A stretch of DNA of 64,000 nt from Mesostigma viride (GCA_009746045.1 RPFO01000050.1:2415868-2479867); one strand, 5' to 3'. Shown: positions 17,438 through 26,880, numbered from the stretch's first letter. The notes: a model not told the origin generated them from the sequence alone. Numbers and translations: made by a program.

Positions 17438-20400
17438 ATGGAATCCGGATTTCCGTCATTTGATACAACACTGACGTCATTTGAGACAGCGAGGGACGTT
17501 TCTGGTAGTATCGCAAATCTATACCCGTCCGCAGTACAACTTTACCTCAAACAAGATGCGTTATTGCCCGATCTAAATATAACCGCATCAGAAACACAAT
17601 TTTATGAAATGGCAACCGTAAACAATGGTGTTGTGAGAGCTTTTGTGGCTATTGATTTGACCAATCACGATGTTATGTTCAAAGACCCCACGACCCAGGT
17701 GTATATTCGACTCACAGTTCCTCACGCAAACGGAGGTCCGAGAATTCGAAAAATTTTAAACAATAACAAAGTTGTCGTTAACAGCCTAGATGGTACAGAA
17801 ATTTCGCGATTTGAGCCACGATTCTTCGATAGCCATGAAACAAGCGGCTCTATGACTCTGGTGGACTTTATGTTAGGAAACGTGTACTCGCTCGCGAAAA
17901 CCGATCTTGGTTACGACATGCAAAACCCAGGCAACCATCGAAACCTGCTTATGATCAGCATACCTGCAGGTACGTTTTCTTTTGACGGCGTGGCGATTCA
18001 AAGAGAAATAGTACACACATGTCGATTATTGTTTGGAGCGGTGATCGGTGTTACCGACGTTTATAGTTCTTATTTTCCGTCCCCAGACGGCGGATTTGAA
18101 AATTTAAACCAGCTTTCCACGTGTTCTTTTTTGTTTCATGACGCGTCTACGCGCGAGCTGCGCCCCAACGGAAGAAAGACGGCATGTGTCACCGACATGG
18201 CATCTGGATTGTTAAAAAGTTCTTCGATCGCGGATTGGTCTAATTATTGGTTAGTTGATGGACAGCGTACGGACGTGACACTGCAGCTGGACTTTGCCAC
18301 TCCATTCGCTGCGGACTCTGTTTCACTAGGGACGAATCGGGCATTTACTTGGGAAATGTACGACAGCGAAGTTCAATTCTTTCAAAAAAGTGGCACGTTA
18401 GACGAGTTTACTAGTTCAGTGGACGCCGGTGGTGGCAAAGTTACAACTGCTTTGTTTCGTCTTGGCGACATTGTGGATATTGCAAAACAAGAAGTGGGCG
18501 TCGTCATCAAGATGTTGGAAAGGCAAAAGACTCAAATTGTTGTTCGTATCCCTCCTCAAACGATTTCTGTGAGAGGATTTCTTATTCCCATTCCTACAGT
18601 GCTGAAGTGGGAATTTTGGACCGGTGTGCCACCAAGTGGAGGCGTGAGCACCCAAAATTTAAGCACTTCTTTCTTAAGCGAGTTCCAGCCATTGCTTGAG
18701 ACGGTTAAGTGGATCTTCAAGTCGGGTACAACCACTTTGCGCACCGTGACGGTTCCTTCGCGCCATTGGTTGTTGGGAGACAACTTGCAGTTTGACGAAA
18801 GCATCTGGTCATCAGATGTGTTTGTGGAATTGGAATTTGCAACAAACGCAAGTCTGTCCAAGGTGACCTCCGGTACGAGTCGAGTCAATTGGTCGATCGG
18901 TGGCGCGACAAGGACAGACGGTTCATTGACAAAGCCTGTCGGCACTAACAAACTTGTGATAGCGTTTGGGAATGTCAAGGGGAAGGCTCAGTCAGCCGGT
19001 ATCAACTTGGGAACAACGCGTGCCTTGATGAGGTTTGACATCCCCCCTCGCACGTTCCTGGTCGGTCAATGGGACGGGACCAGTCAAGTTCGGGGTGACA
19101 TGAATTTTGTACCGAGCAGCTCGGCCAATGATGGCGCGTTGTCTGATCTAACGGGAATGATTGGAGGAGCGTGGCGGTTTGGTTCTACAAACCCGTTGGA
19201 GAGAACTTTTTCTCCAACCGATCCTTTACAGTTGGAACTCTCGTCCGACATTTATGCAAAAGGGACAGCCGTCCTGGATTTTGAGTTTTCACCTTCTCAG
19301 ACTATATCTGTTGACACGTCTGGCGTGTTTGTACAGTGGTCTGTTGACAACATTAATTTTGAGAGAGAGGGCATCATGACCAAAGTTGACAACCAAAACG
19401 TTGTACGCTTGGACTTTGGATCGCTATTTGAAGATGTTCGCATCAAGGGTCTCGACATGCGAACAAAGAACACCACGGTGAGAATCGTCATTCCGCTGGG
19501 TAGTATCACAAACAACAACTTGGTGCTGGGCAAAAACGTGGTCGCAAGTTGGCAGTTTGTCATAGCAAAAGGAGACCTAAACTCTTTTGGTAACGCTCTT
19601 CAGTACGGCATATGGAAATTTTCAACCGCGTCCTCCGTTGGCTACGTTTATGCATTTTCTGGCTCAACAGGTACGAGAGTACCTGAAACTGTTTCTGGAA
19701 TTTATCGGTACTGGGACACGTCTGCTTCACTGGAGCTTACCTTCAACACTGCGCCAGAGATTGTCAAAACGGGCGTCACAGCGACCTGCGACGCTGACAA
19801 CTTCTCCCGACGTGTCGCCGTCAGCAATAATGCCATCCGCGTTGACAACAACAAGCTTGTCATTTCAACGGACACTGCATTAAAAAATCTGTGGATGGCC
19901 GTCAAGGATGCACCCAACGGGTTCGACATGTTGACCAACCAGACACGCCTGACCATTACGATCCCACCGTTGTCCATCCGCGTGGGGGCAGACACCATTA
20001 TTCCACCCCTCGAAATGTCATGGGTGTTCTCCAATACTGGCGGTACAATGTACACCTTGGGACCGTTGCTGAGTGGCATTACGTGGGTATTTACGCCCAC
20101 GTCTGGCAACCCCACAAGAGTCCCTTCGAGTGTGCTGTTCTCGCCTGTAGACCTTACAACCCCAATAGACGCCCCCCCCCTGGATTCCACTGTTCACTAC
20201 GGCAAGCGCGTTAGTCTGGAGTTTGAGTTTGGTAATGCATCTGTTCAGTGGGCTGGGGTGGCACCTACGTTTGGCTTTGGTGAAACTGGCGAAGTAACAA
20301 ACACCACAGAGGTGACATACAGTGGGTCCAAGGTGACAATAACGCTTTCGGACTTTTGGAATAAGGCTCCTGTCGACATGAGGTCCGCAGACACTTTGGT

Positions 20401-21457
20401 AAAGGTTGTTATTCCACACGGAATTTTAAATGTCGGAGGCGTTCTCCGCCCTATGGCCGCGTCTGCAAACGGCGCGTGGATTTTTTCAAAGGGCGCTGGC
20501 TCTAACACCGGCTCAAACACGGGATCTAACACCGGCTCCAACACGGGATCTAACACCGGCTCCAACACCGGCTCCAACACGGGATCTAACACCGGCTCCA
20601 ACACGGGATCTAACACCGGCTCCAACACGGGATCTAACACCGGCTCCAACACGGGATCTAACACCGGCTCAAACACGGGATCTAACACCGGCTCCAACAC
20701 GGGATCTAACACCGGCTCCAACACCGGCTCCAACACACCAGCGTTTTCTTACTCGTACGTATTCAGGACGGCAGACGGAAGGCTGGTTGGGCCGACACCG
20801 TCCTCGCTGCCCTCTGAGTTTTATGTGGTGATTTACACAACCAAGCCGGTAACGATACAGAACAGCGACATAGAGTTTAGCACGCCTTCTGGCACTGTGT
20901 CCACTTCATGGAGTAGCGCGACCAACAGGATGACGCACACACTGAGGGTTACAAACTACACCGTGCCCGCCACCGCCACGCGTACCTTGACACTTCGTCC
21001 AAAGGGGGGCGGCACTCCGTTTGTGGTGTCCGAAAATGAGAAGTACGCAGTTCGCACACACACGATTTCCATCCCCGCCCCGACACCGTTTTTTACAGAT
21101 ATAGACTTTGTTGGTGCTGCTGGTCAGCGATTGGACACGGTCATCCCTAGACAATTTGGCATACGTTTTGTACCTTCCGTGTCGTCTATCGCTGGTTTTA
21201 CCGCGTCAGATGTGCGATTAAGACATTACAACTTTGCTTCAGGAAAGGTGACGGTGGTACCACATGATGCAGGGGCGGGGCTTCAGACAGGCAGTGATGG
21301 GAGCATGCGCCTGGCTTATCAACGAACGTGGTCACAACTCTCGCCTGGACTGCTTGTGCTGGATATTGACCCTGACAAATTCCAGTTCTCGTCCGCGGAG
21401 ACTTCTCCCAATGCGTTGGTGCTAGCAACTCACTATGTTGGACGTTTGCCCTTCTAA
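17438..21457 (+). CDS. Giant beta-repeat surface protein with (GSNT)20 linker, 1339 aa
   Basis: Residues 1 to about 1020 contain at least five modules sharing the pattern GxDMxxxxTxxxxxIPxGxxxxxG and W(K/R)F-type strands with the preceding gene. Next comes a perfect array of 20 GSNT tetrapeptides (nt 20498-20737). The C-terminal domain of about 240 residues (YSYVFRTADGRLVGPTP onwards) looks Ig-like. The layout of repeated stalk, flexible low-complexity linker and distal domain is that of an adhesin or fibre. No homologue is recognised by name. It starts 37 bp after the preceding gene and ends about 50 bp before MCP 3. Confidence 0.8.
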   Translation: MESGFPSFDTTLTSFETARDVSGSIANLYPSAVQLYLKQDALLPDLNITASETQFYEMATVNNGVVRAFVAIDLTNHDVMFKDPTTQVYIRLTVPHANGGPRIRKILNNNKVVVNSLDGTEISRFEPRFFDSHETSGSMTLVDFMLGNVYSLAKTDLGYDMQNPGNHRNLLMISIPAGTFSFDGVAIQREIVHTCRLLFGAVIGVTDVYSSYFPSPDGGFENLNQLSTCSFLFHDASTRELRPNGRKTACVTDMASGLLKSSSIADWSNYWLVDGQRTDVTLQLDFATPFAADSVSLGTNRAFTWEMYDSEVQFFQKSGTLDEFTSSVDAGGGKVTTALFRLGDIVDIAKQEVGVVIKMLERQKTQIVVRIPPQTISVRGFLIPIPTVLKWEFWTGVPPSGGVSTQNLSTSFLSEFQPLLETVKWIFKSGTTTLRTVTVPSRHWLLGDNLQFDESIWSSDVFVELEFATNASLSKVTSGTSRVNWSIGGATRTDGSLTKPVGTNKLVIAFGNVKGKAQSAGINLGTTRALMRFDIPPRTFLVGQWDGTSQVRGDMNFVPSSSANDGALSDLTGMIGGAWRFGSTNPLERTFSPTDPLQLELSSDIYAKGTAVLDFEFSPSQTISVDTSGVFVQWSVDNINFEREGIMTKVDNQNVVRLDFGSLFEDVRIKGLDMRTKNTTVRIVIPLGSITNNNLVLGKNVVASWQFVIAKGDLNSFGNALQYGIWKFSTASSVGYVYAFSGSTGTRVPETVSGIYRYWDTSASLELTFNTAPEIVKTGVTATCDADNFSRRVAVSNNAIRVDNNKLVISTDTALKNLWMAVKDAPNGFDMLTNQTRLTITIPPLSIRVGADTIIPPLEMSWVFSNTGGTMYTLGPLLSGITWVFTPTSGNPTRVPSSVLFSPVDLTTPIDAPPLDSTVHYGKRVSLEFEFGNASVQWAGVAPTFGFGETGEVTNTTEVTYSGSKVTITLSDFWNKAPVDMRSADTLVKVVIPHGILNVGGVLRPMAASANGAWIFSKGAGSNTGSNTGSNTGSNTGSNTGSNTGSNTGSNTGSNTGSNTGSNTGSNTGSNTGSNTGSNTGSNTGSNTGSNTGSNTGSNTPAFSYSYVFRTADGRLVGPTPSSLPSEFYVVIYTTKPVTIQNSDIEFSTPSGTVSTSWSSATNRMTHTLRVTNYTVPATATRTLTLRPKGGGTPFVVSENEKYAVRTHTISIPAPTPFFTDIDFVGAAGQRLDTVIPRQFGIRFVPSVSSIAGFTASDVRLRHYNFASGKVTVVPHDAGAGLQTGSDGSMRLAYQRTWSQLSPGLLVLDIDPDKFQFSSAETSPNALVLATHYVGRLPF
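20498..20737 (+). repeat. Twenty 12-bp tandem repeats coding GSNT
   Basis: Units alternate among GGCTCCAACACC, GGATCTAACACC and close variants, 240 bp in all. Changes in copy number would stay in frame. Confidence 0.95.
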
Positions 21458-21484
21458 TCCTGTCCAAAAAAAAGTCTAGAACTC

Positions 21485-21492
21485 TATATATA
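21485..21492 (+). promoter_or_regulatory. TATA-like element before MCP 3
   Basis: TATATATA lies 17 nt upstream of the ATG. The same type of element occurs before MCP 4 and several virion-type genes. Confidence 0.45.
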
Positions 21493-21508
21493 CACTGTCG
21501 CCGTCATC

Positions 21509-23263
21509 ATGGGTAGTCACAGCATTATGGCCCTCCGTGCTAAGGGAACGCAAGACGTCTCGCTTATTGTGGATCCAGAGGTCACGTTCTTTAAGACCGT
21601 CTATCCCCGCCACACCAACTATGCTATGGAGGATTCGGAAGTGACGCAATCTGCCGGCATCGTGGATTACGGACAATCTGTGGAATTCAAACTGCCAAGA
21701 TCGGGCGATCTTGTCGCAAAAGTAATGGCCTACATCGAGATGTCGCCATTTGCCAAGGCCGCCTATGCCCCTTTTGCCAAAGATTTTGGCAGAATCCTGA
21801 TTGAACACGTGGAGTTGGTGGTCGGTGGGTACTCAATTGAGAAGATCACGGGAGACTTTTTGCACGTCAATGACATCATGAGCAAGAAGGGGCACGAAAG
21901 CAGCGTCGATAACATGCCAGTCTCTCACGGTGGCAGTGTGGTTATTGATGAGAACGGCAGGGTGTCTGATTACTCCCGCGCCGAAAATGCACAGCACATC
22001 TACATCCCCCTCGAGTTTACTTTCTGCAGGGATCCTGGTCTGGCCCTCCCAATCATTGCCCTTCAATATCATGACGTCATTGTGAAGATCCAGTTTAACA
22101 CCGCTGCCAACATCTTCACGCGCTTCTGGAGCATGTACACGCCCCATGCGGATTCGGCCACATCAACTATTGTCCCCGCAGTCGACTACTCTGGCACTGA
22201 TTACGATAGCAACCCTGAGCGATTGGCGAAGGCAGCCGAAGTGTTTTATGCATTGAATGCAGACAGGACCACTTTCAAGGTGGATAACCTTGATACCGGC
22301 GTCAGCAGTTATGGCAGCAACAAGGACCCGTGGTCTGCTGGCAAGATGTACAGGATTCTCAAAGAGTATGGGTACGCGTGGCCAAATTATGCCTCAAGCG
22401 GCCCCATTGTCCCTGACACTTTTAGCAAAGGGTCGATCTATGTGACAAACTGGGCAACCGCCCTACCAAAGAATCAGATTTCGGGAAACAAGATGCTGAC
22501 CGGTTTTTCATTGAAGTGGAGGGCCAAGGACAGCGGTTACTATTATGCCCTCACATTAACCAACGAGCACATTCCAGCCAGCTTTAACAAAGCCACCGGC
22601 TCATACGACGCGCCGTCTGCGGCCGTCATTTCAGCGGCCAACCCTCGCGAGAATTGGATTGCCTATCCGCCAAGCTTTGGCTGCAAGCTTCTTGTGCGCT
22701 ACATTTACCTGGACGATTTTGAGCGCCGTCAGTTTGCTCTAAACTCGCACGAGTACCTTATCACCGAGGTTCAGCGCTACCAGCAGCATGTGGGAGGTGA
22801 GAAGGAGGTGAGCATGGATCTCAAGTTCAATCATCCGGTCAAGGAGCTCCTATTCTGGTTTAAGCCTGCCGACCTTTCTTTCATTGACACCAAGCACCGC
22901 GCGGATGCCGACTTTGCCTACAACGGCTACTGGAAGTTTTGGAATGATAACAGCGCGTTTGGTGAGGGGCACCTTTTCACCACCGCTAATCTGTCACTGA
23001 ACTCTCAGAACATGTACGGCGAGGGGCGTGACCCAATTTATTTTTCATACGTGCTGCCTAGTGAATTTCACACTCGTGTGGTGAAGGACAGCCGCGTTTA
23101 TTGCATCCCTTTTGGCCTCGAACCAGAGTCGTGGAAGCCATCCGGTACCGTTAACATGTCCCGTTTGGACAGCGTCAAGCTGCATCTCAAGGGGCTCGGC
23201 AAGACACTGCCGGCATCCCATCTGGTACGATTGATGTTTACGTCACATCTTTCAATGTGCTAA
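21509..23263 (+). CDS. Major capsid protein, paralogue 3 (C-terminus frame-shifted)
   Basis: This 584-aa reading has all MCP landmarks: LRAKGTQDVSLIVDPEVTFF, YPRHTNYAMED, LPRSGDLVAK, IALQYHDVIVKIQF, YIYLDDFERRQFA and PSGTVNMSRLDSVKL. A loop of about 100 residues (about 220-320) is longer than in paralogues 2 and 4. The last 19 residues do not match the family. From about 23212 the next frame encodes the expected ending through GMGGKRFAS to a TAA at 23302-23304. A one-base deletion near CTGCCGGCATCC explains this. It could be a sequencing error or a real change. Confidence 0.9.
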   Translation: MGSHSIMALRAKGTQDVSLIVDPEVTFFKTVYPRHTNYAMEDSEVTQSAGIVDYGQSVEFKLPRSGDLVAKVMAYIEMSPFAKAAYAPFAKDFGRILIEHVELVVGGYSIEKITGDFLHVNDIMSKKGHESSVDNMPVSHGGSVVIDENGRVSDYSRAENAQHIYIPLEFTFCRDPGLALPIIALQYHDVIVKIQFNTAANIFTRFWSMYTPHADSATSTIVPAVDYSGTDYDSNPERLAKAAEVFYALNADRTTFKVDNLDTGVSSYGSNKDPWSAGKMYRILKEYGYAWPNYASSGPIVPDTFSKGSIYVTNWATALPKNQISGNKMLTGFSLKWRAKDSGYYYALTLTNEHIPASFNKATGSYDAPSAAVISAANPRENWIAYPPSFGCKLLVRYIYLDDFERRQFALNSHEYLITEVQRYQQHVGGEKEVSMDLKFNHPVKELLFWFKPADLSFIDTKHRADADFAYNGYWKFWNDNSAFGEGHLFTTANLSLNSQNMYGEGRDPIYFSYVLPSEFHTRVVKDSRVYCIPFGLEPESWKPSGTVNMSRLDSVKLHLKGLGKTLPASHLVRLMFTSHLSMC

Positions 23264-23329
23264 AGATTGCACAAGGCATGGGTGGTAAGCGTTTTGCTTC
23301 GTAAGAGGCGCAAAAATAATCTAGTGTGG

Positions 23330-23338
23330 TATATATAA
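23330..23338 (+). promoter_or_regulatory. TATA-like element before MCP 4
   Basis: TATATATAA lies 7 nt upstream of the MCP 4 ATG at 23346, in the 41-bp gap after the true end of MCP 3. Confidence 0.45.
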
Positions 23339-23345
23339 GACAAGT

Positions 23346-24704
23346 ATGTCACACGCTGTTCTATCTCTTCGCGCCAAAGGCCCACAGGATGCCATGTTGA
23401 CTGTATCACCCGAGGTGACCTTCTTCAAGAGCATGTATCCAAGGCACACCAATTTTGCGTTTGCGGATACAGAAGTGGTTCCTTCTAGCGGCATTCCTGG
23501 CTTTGGTCGCATGGTAGAGTTTCAGCTCCCAAAGAGCGGCGATCTGATCACCAAGGCGTACATCTATATTGAACTGCCGGCTTTGGAAGAGTGGAAGTCT
23601 TCGGACCCTGACATTGGCAAGGCGTGGTGGAAGATCTTTGACCCTTTTTACGATGATATTGCCCGTGTGCTGATTAAGAAGGTTGAGTTCCGCATTGGTG
23701 GCTACACTGTCGAGGAAATGACCGGCGAGTTTATGCACATCTGGGATCAGTTGTCACGCGACCACAGCACTAGCCACGTTGAAAATGTCCCCACGCGTCA
23801 CGGAGGTGTTGTTAGAAAGCACGGCGGTGGACAGACTGCCAACAGGCCAAGCTATATTTACGTCCCTTTGCAGTTTTCATTCTGTCTGGAGGAGGGCATG
23901 GCACTCCCCATCATTGCGCTGCAGTACCATGACGCCCGCATTCGCATCCAGATGGCTACCAAGGACGAGATTTTTACGCACATGGCTGGTGGGTCCAAGT
24001 ACCCTGCCACCACGCTGGCAGCAAAGCCCAAGACCTGGAATTCAATTGACCCATCGGACCCCACCTATCGAATGAGCATGGTGGAAAAAATGGGGGACAT
24101 CACCAAGATGCGCATGGTGATGAGGTACGTGTACCTGGACGATTTTGAGCGTCGGCAGTTTGCCACTAGCGCGCACGAGTACCTCATCACGGCCACACAG
24201 CAGTATGATCACTTTATCGATAAGACAGACCTTGACACAATCACCCTGCCATTCTCGCATCCCATTAAGGAACTGATCTTCTTCTACAAGGCAGATGACC
24301 GTCTGACAGACCCAGACACGTCTCCAGACCCAACGCAGGCCGTGTGGAACTTTACTAATAAATACAACCCAGGTGGTCACCTATTCACGAGCGCTAACTT
24401 GACGCTAAACTCGCAGCAGATGTTTGGTGAGGGGCGGGACCCGGTCTATTTTTCGTACCTGCTGCCTCTACAGACCCACACACGCATTCCCAGGGACAAG
24501 CACGTGTACGTGATCCCGTTTGCTCTGAAGCCAGAGGACTGGAAACCGACCGGTACCATTAACTTCTCGCGTTTAGACACAGTCAAATTGGTGCTAAAGG
24601 GAATGGGTAATACCCTCCCCAAGGGTGTCATCACTGTCTACGCACGGTCTTTCAACGTGCTCAAAATCACTAACGGAATGGGAGGATTGAGGTTTGCATC
24701 CTAA
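23346..24704 (+). CDS. Major capsid protein, paralogue 4
   Basis: This 452-aa MCP is the shortest of the four and has near-canonical length. It contains LRAKGPQDAMLTVSPEVTFF, YPRHTNFAFAD, LPKSGDLITK, IALQYHDARIRIQM, YVYLDDFERRQFA, a GRDPVYFSYLLP block and TGTINFSRLDTVKL, and ends GMGGLRFAS. The lack of large loop insertions suggests it may be the principal capsomer protein; that is inferred from length only. Confidence 0.93.
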   Translation: MSHAVLSLRAKGPQDAMLTVSPEVTFFKSMYPRHTNFAFADTEVVPSSGIPGFGRMVEFQLPKSGDLITKAYIYIELPALEEWKSSDPDIGKAWWKIFDPFYDDIARVLIKKVEFRIGGYTVEEMTGEFMHIWDQLSRDHSTSHVENVPTRHGGVVRKHGGGQTANRPSYIYVPLQFSFCLEEGMALPIIALQYHDARIRIQMATKDEIFTHMAGGSKYPATTLAAKPKTWNSIDPSDPTYRMSMVEKMGDITKMRMVMRYVYLDDFERRQFATSAHEYLITATQQYDHFIDKTDLDTITLPFSHPIKELIFFYKADDRLTDPDTSPDPTQAVWNFTNKYNPGGHLFTSANLTLNSQQMFGEGRDPVYFSYLLPLQTHTRIPRDKHVYVIPFALKPEDWKPTGTINFSRLDTVKLVLKGMGNTLPKGVITVYARSFNVLKITNGMGGLRFAS

Positions 24705-25119
24705 ACCGCGCTGGTGATGCATCCTGAACCGCTCACGTGTCACAATCCAAGTGGTGCGCGTGAATAAGCAGAGAAAAGAGACAATGTTCTTTTAGTGTAA
24801 ATGTTTTATTGTCGCCAAATTTTCATTTAATAAGAAATCAGCCTTTGAAACACCCAACAGCGTCTTTAACACTTAACCCAATGGAAACCACGCAATTGCA
24901 ACTAACAAAACACACCTATAGCCCCTTGCAGCTCGCATAGCGCAATACACCCGCAGCTGGGGCTCCATTGTCCGCGCCTTCTCTTCCACAGGGGTGCGCG
25001 TGGACAAGCAAAGAAAAGAGACAATGTTCAATAAGAAATCAGCCTTTGAAACATCCAACAGCGTCTTTAAACACTTAACCCAATGGAAAACACACAATTG
25101 CAACTAACAAAACACACCT
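24705..25119. repeat. Duplicated, decayed 3' end of the MYND gene
   Basis: Positions 24826-25030 repeat the sequence around the end of the MYND gene (about 25026-25210) with many substitutions and a small indel. The decayed copy still encodes a minus-strand block like TPVEE.AR.MEP.LR.YCAMRAARG but has lost the stop. The boundary motif AGAAAAGAGACAATGTTC occurs at about 24773 and 25012. No intact gene lies in this gap. Confidence 0.7.
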
Positions 25120-25878
25120 TTAGCCCCTTGCAGCTCGCATCGCGCAGTACGCCCGCAGCTTGGGCTCCATTATCCGCGCCTGCTCTTCCACGGGGGTGCG
25201 CTTCCAGGCGATCACCACCCGGCAGGATACGCGGTGCTCTGGCCAGTCATTCCTCTGGCAATCCTTTCCACAGTACCTTACAGAAAGGCACCCCCCACAT
25301 TTCAATATCTTTGTTTCGTCTTTCCCCCTTCGGCACCATGAGCACCTCTTGGCCTCAATATCAGCGGCATAGCTGACCGGGCCGTCGGTTAACCCGAACA
25401 TCTCTACCGCAGCCTCTGCTAAAGATGGGTCGAGGATAAACTCCCCGCCCAGAATGCAGCAACCATGGGCGGGGACCGCCTGGTGCAGATTCTGAAAAAA
25501 ACCATCCTCCCGTAAAAGGGAGAGGTTGGAAACGAAACTTGATGGCCTCACATAGGGGCACATCAGACAGAATAACCACCTTCTTACGACTTCGGACGGC
25601 TCGGCAGCAACCAGGCAAAGCAAGAGGTTTGCGTGCTCGTCCGAAGTCTCGAAATCAAAGGTATTGCCGACGGTTGCGCCTAAATTTTGCGCGCAGTGCG
25701 ACATGAACTCTCTGGCAACGGCCAGGAGCGTCGGTAATGCCTCGGAGTTCATACCCCCCAGGCTTTCTGCCCTCAGAACCTCCAGCATCCTTTCGTCCGT
25801 AATGTCTTGGCAAGACATTCCCGGATGGAAAGGCACGCTTCGTGCCTCTTCTGGCGACTGTCCTGAACTATCGGCCAT
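25120..25878 (-). CDS. MYND zinc-finger protein 1
   Basis: The protein is 252 aa from the ATG at 25878; the frame is open to a GTG at 25947. Residues about 1-150 are helical. A MYND finger (about 181-221) has the pattern CSWC...CGGC...YCGKDCQ..DW..H...C. MYND fingers bind proline-rich partner peptides and are common in NCLDV accessory genes. A second MYND protein is encoded at 54978. The 3' end is duplicated downstream (24826-25030). Confidence 0.8.
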   Translation of the reverse strand: MADSSGQSPEEARSVPFHPGMSCQDITDERMLEVLRAESLGGMNSEALPTLLAVAREFMSHCAQNLGATVGNTFDFETSDEHANLLLCLVAAEPSEVVRRWLFCLMCPYVRPSSFVSNLSLLREDGFFQNLHQAVPAHGCCILGGEFILDPSLAEAAVEMFGLTDGPVSYAADIEAKRCSWCRRGKDETKILKCGGCLSVRYCGKDCQRNDWPEHRVSCRVVIAWKRTPVEEQARIMEPKLRAYCAMRAARG

Positions 25879-25973
25879 TTTAGACGGTCCTGTTTTGCTC
25901 CTGTCAGCTGTGTGTGTTACCAGGCTATGGCGTTTCCCTTGGTTCACCGGCCACCTCGAAATTATTAATTCGT

Positions 25974-26220
25974 GTCCATACCATTTGGCACGGGCCGCGG
26001 GTCACTCTATCAATTTACAGGAGCGCGGCGGGGGGGTCCAACCATTTGGTATGGGCTGCGGGTCACTATATCAAATTACAGGCGCGCGGCAAAGGGGCTG
26101 CACATGTGACGCACAACAGCACATACAGCAGAGGTCCATACAATTTAGTACGGGCGGCGGGTCACTATATCAATTTACGGGCGCGCGGCGGGGGGTCCAT
26201 ACCATTTGGTATGGTCCTGT
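25974..26220. repeat. Imperfect ~61-bp intergenic repeats with a CCATACCA/TGGTATGG palindrome
   Basis: Copies start near 25974, 26036, 26134 and 26195 (the last partial). Each begins GTCCATACCATTTGGTATGG or a variant, then has GCGGGTCACTATATCAATTT and a GGCGCGCGGC block. A separate motif, GTGACGCACAACAGCACA, recurs at about 26107 and 26226. No coding potential is convincing. A related palindrome occurs at about 6169. Confidence 0.7.
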
Positions 26221-26269
26221 CCAGGTGACGCACGACGGCACACACACGCCCGTCAGGGTCGTCTGTTAG

Positions 26270-26515
26270 CAGCTAGCAGACGGGTGGGTACCCCCCGCTA
26301 CATGTTACGGGCGCCAGTTTGTACGCTTTGTGTCGTCGGGCGGCTGGATGCTACTGGAAGATATTTTTGAAGGACCCGTACGCACCTTGTTGGCTTTCAG
26401 ACGCGTACACGGGGACCAGGAGGGGATCTCGGGAATGATATTTGCGGGCACTGTGAGAGAATGTTCTGGTAGGATCACAGATGTCAAATCCGATTTACCC
26501 GTTATATCCGCCTGA
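26270..26515 (+). pseudogene. Remnant of an unidentified gene (about 80 codons)
   Basis: The frame opens after TAG at 26267 and runs to TGA at 26513-26515. It encodes well-mixed, protein-like sequence (for example YGRQFVRFVSSGGWMLLEDI) but has no ATG near its beginning. Its last 13 codons (GRITDVKSDLPVI) are duplicated with changes at about 26568-26610. It looks like the decayed end of a lost gene; I do not recognise the family. Confidence 0.4.
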
Positions 26516-26610
26516 ACTTGTGGTACTTACTGATATATCATAACCCCATGTGATGGTCCGTTTTGGGAAGGATCACAGGTGTCAAATCTGATTTACCTGT
26601 AATATACACT
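26470..26610. repeat. ~36-bp direct repeat about 99 bp apart
   Basis: GGATCACAGATGTCAAATCC at about 26473 and GGATCACAGGTGTCAAATCT at about 26570 start similar blocks that both continue GATTTACC.GT.ATAT. Confidence 0.65.
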
Positions 26611-26880
26611 TGGGGTACTTAGTACCTGCTCATACCACGCAAATGTACCCATCAGTGAAATCATCGTTTTCAGCAGGGCAGGCGTTTTTTCCAGCGCCTC
26701 GTCTGTGTTTACCTGTACTGCTAAAAAATCTGGATATTTTGGGGCGGCTGGCGAGGCGGCTACAGGTCGCAACACGAAAATCTGCAGATTTTTATCCCTA
26801 GTGTCTCTTCGTGTGGGCCACGAATACTCAAGTACAAATACCGCCGGCTCTGGTCTCTCAAGTCTCCTCACGTGCGGCAA
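26593..26880 (-). pseudogene. Possible gene or remnant, 95 codons without ATG
   Basis: A minus-strand frame beginning at a TTG encodes plausible protein sequence (for example RDKNLQIFVLRPV and LLKTMISLMGTFAWYEQ). It has no ATG near its beginning and overlaps the upstream region of the KilA-N gene. It may be a decayed gene or chance; evidence is weak. Confidence 0.25.
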
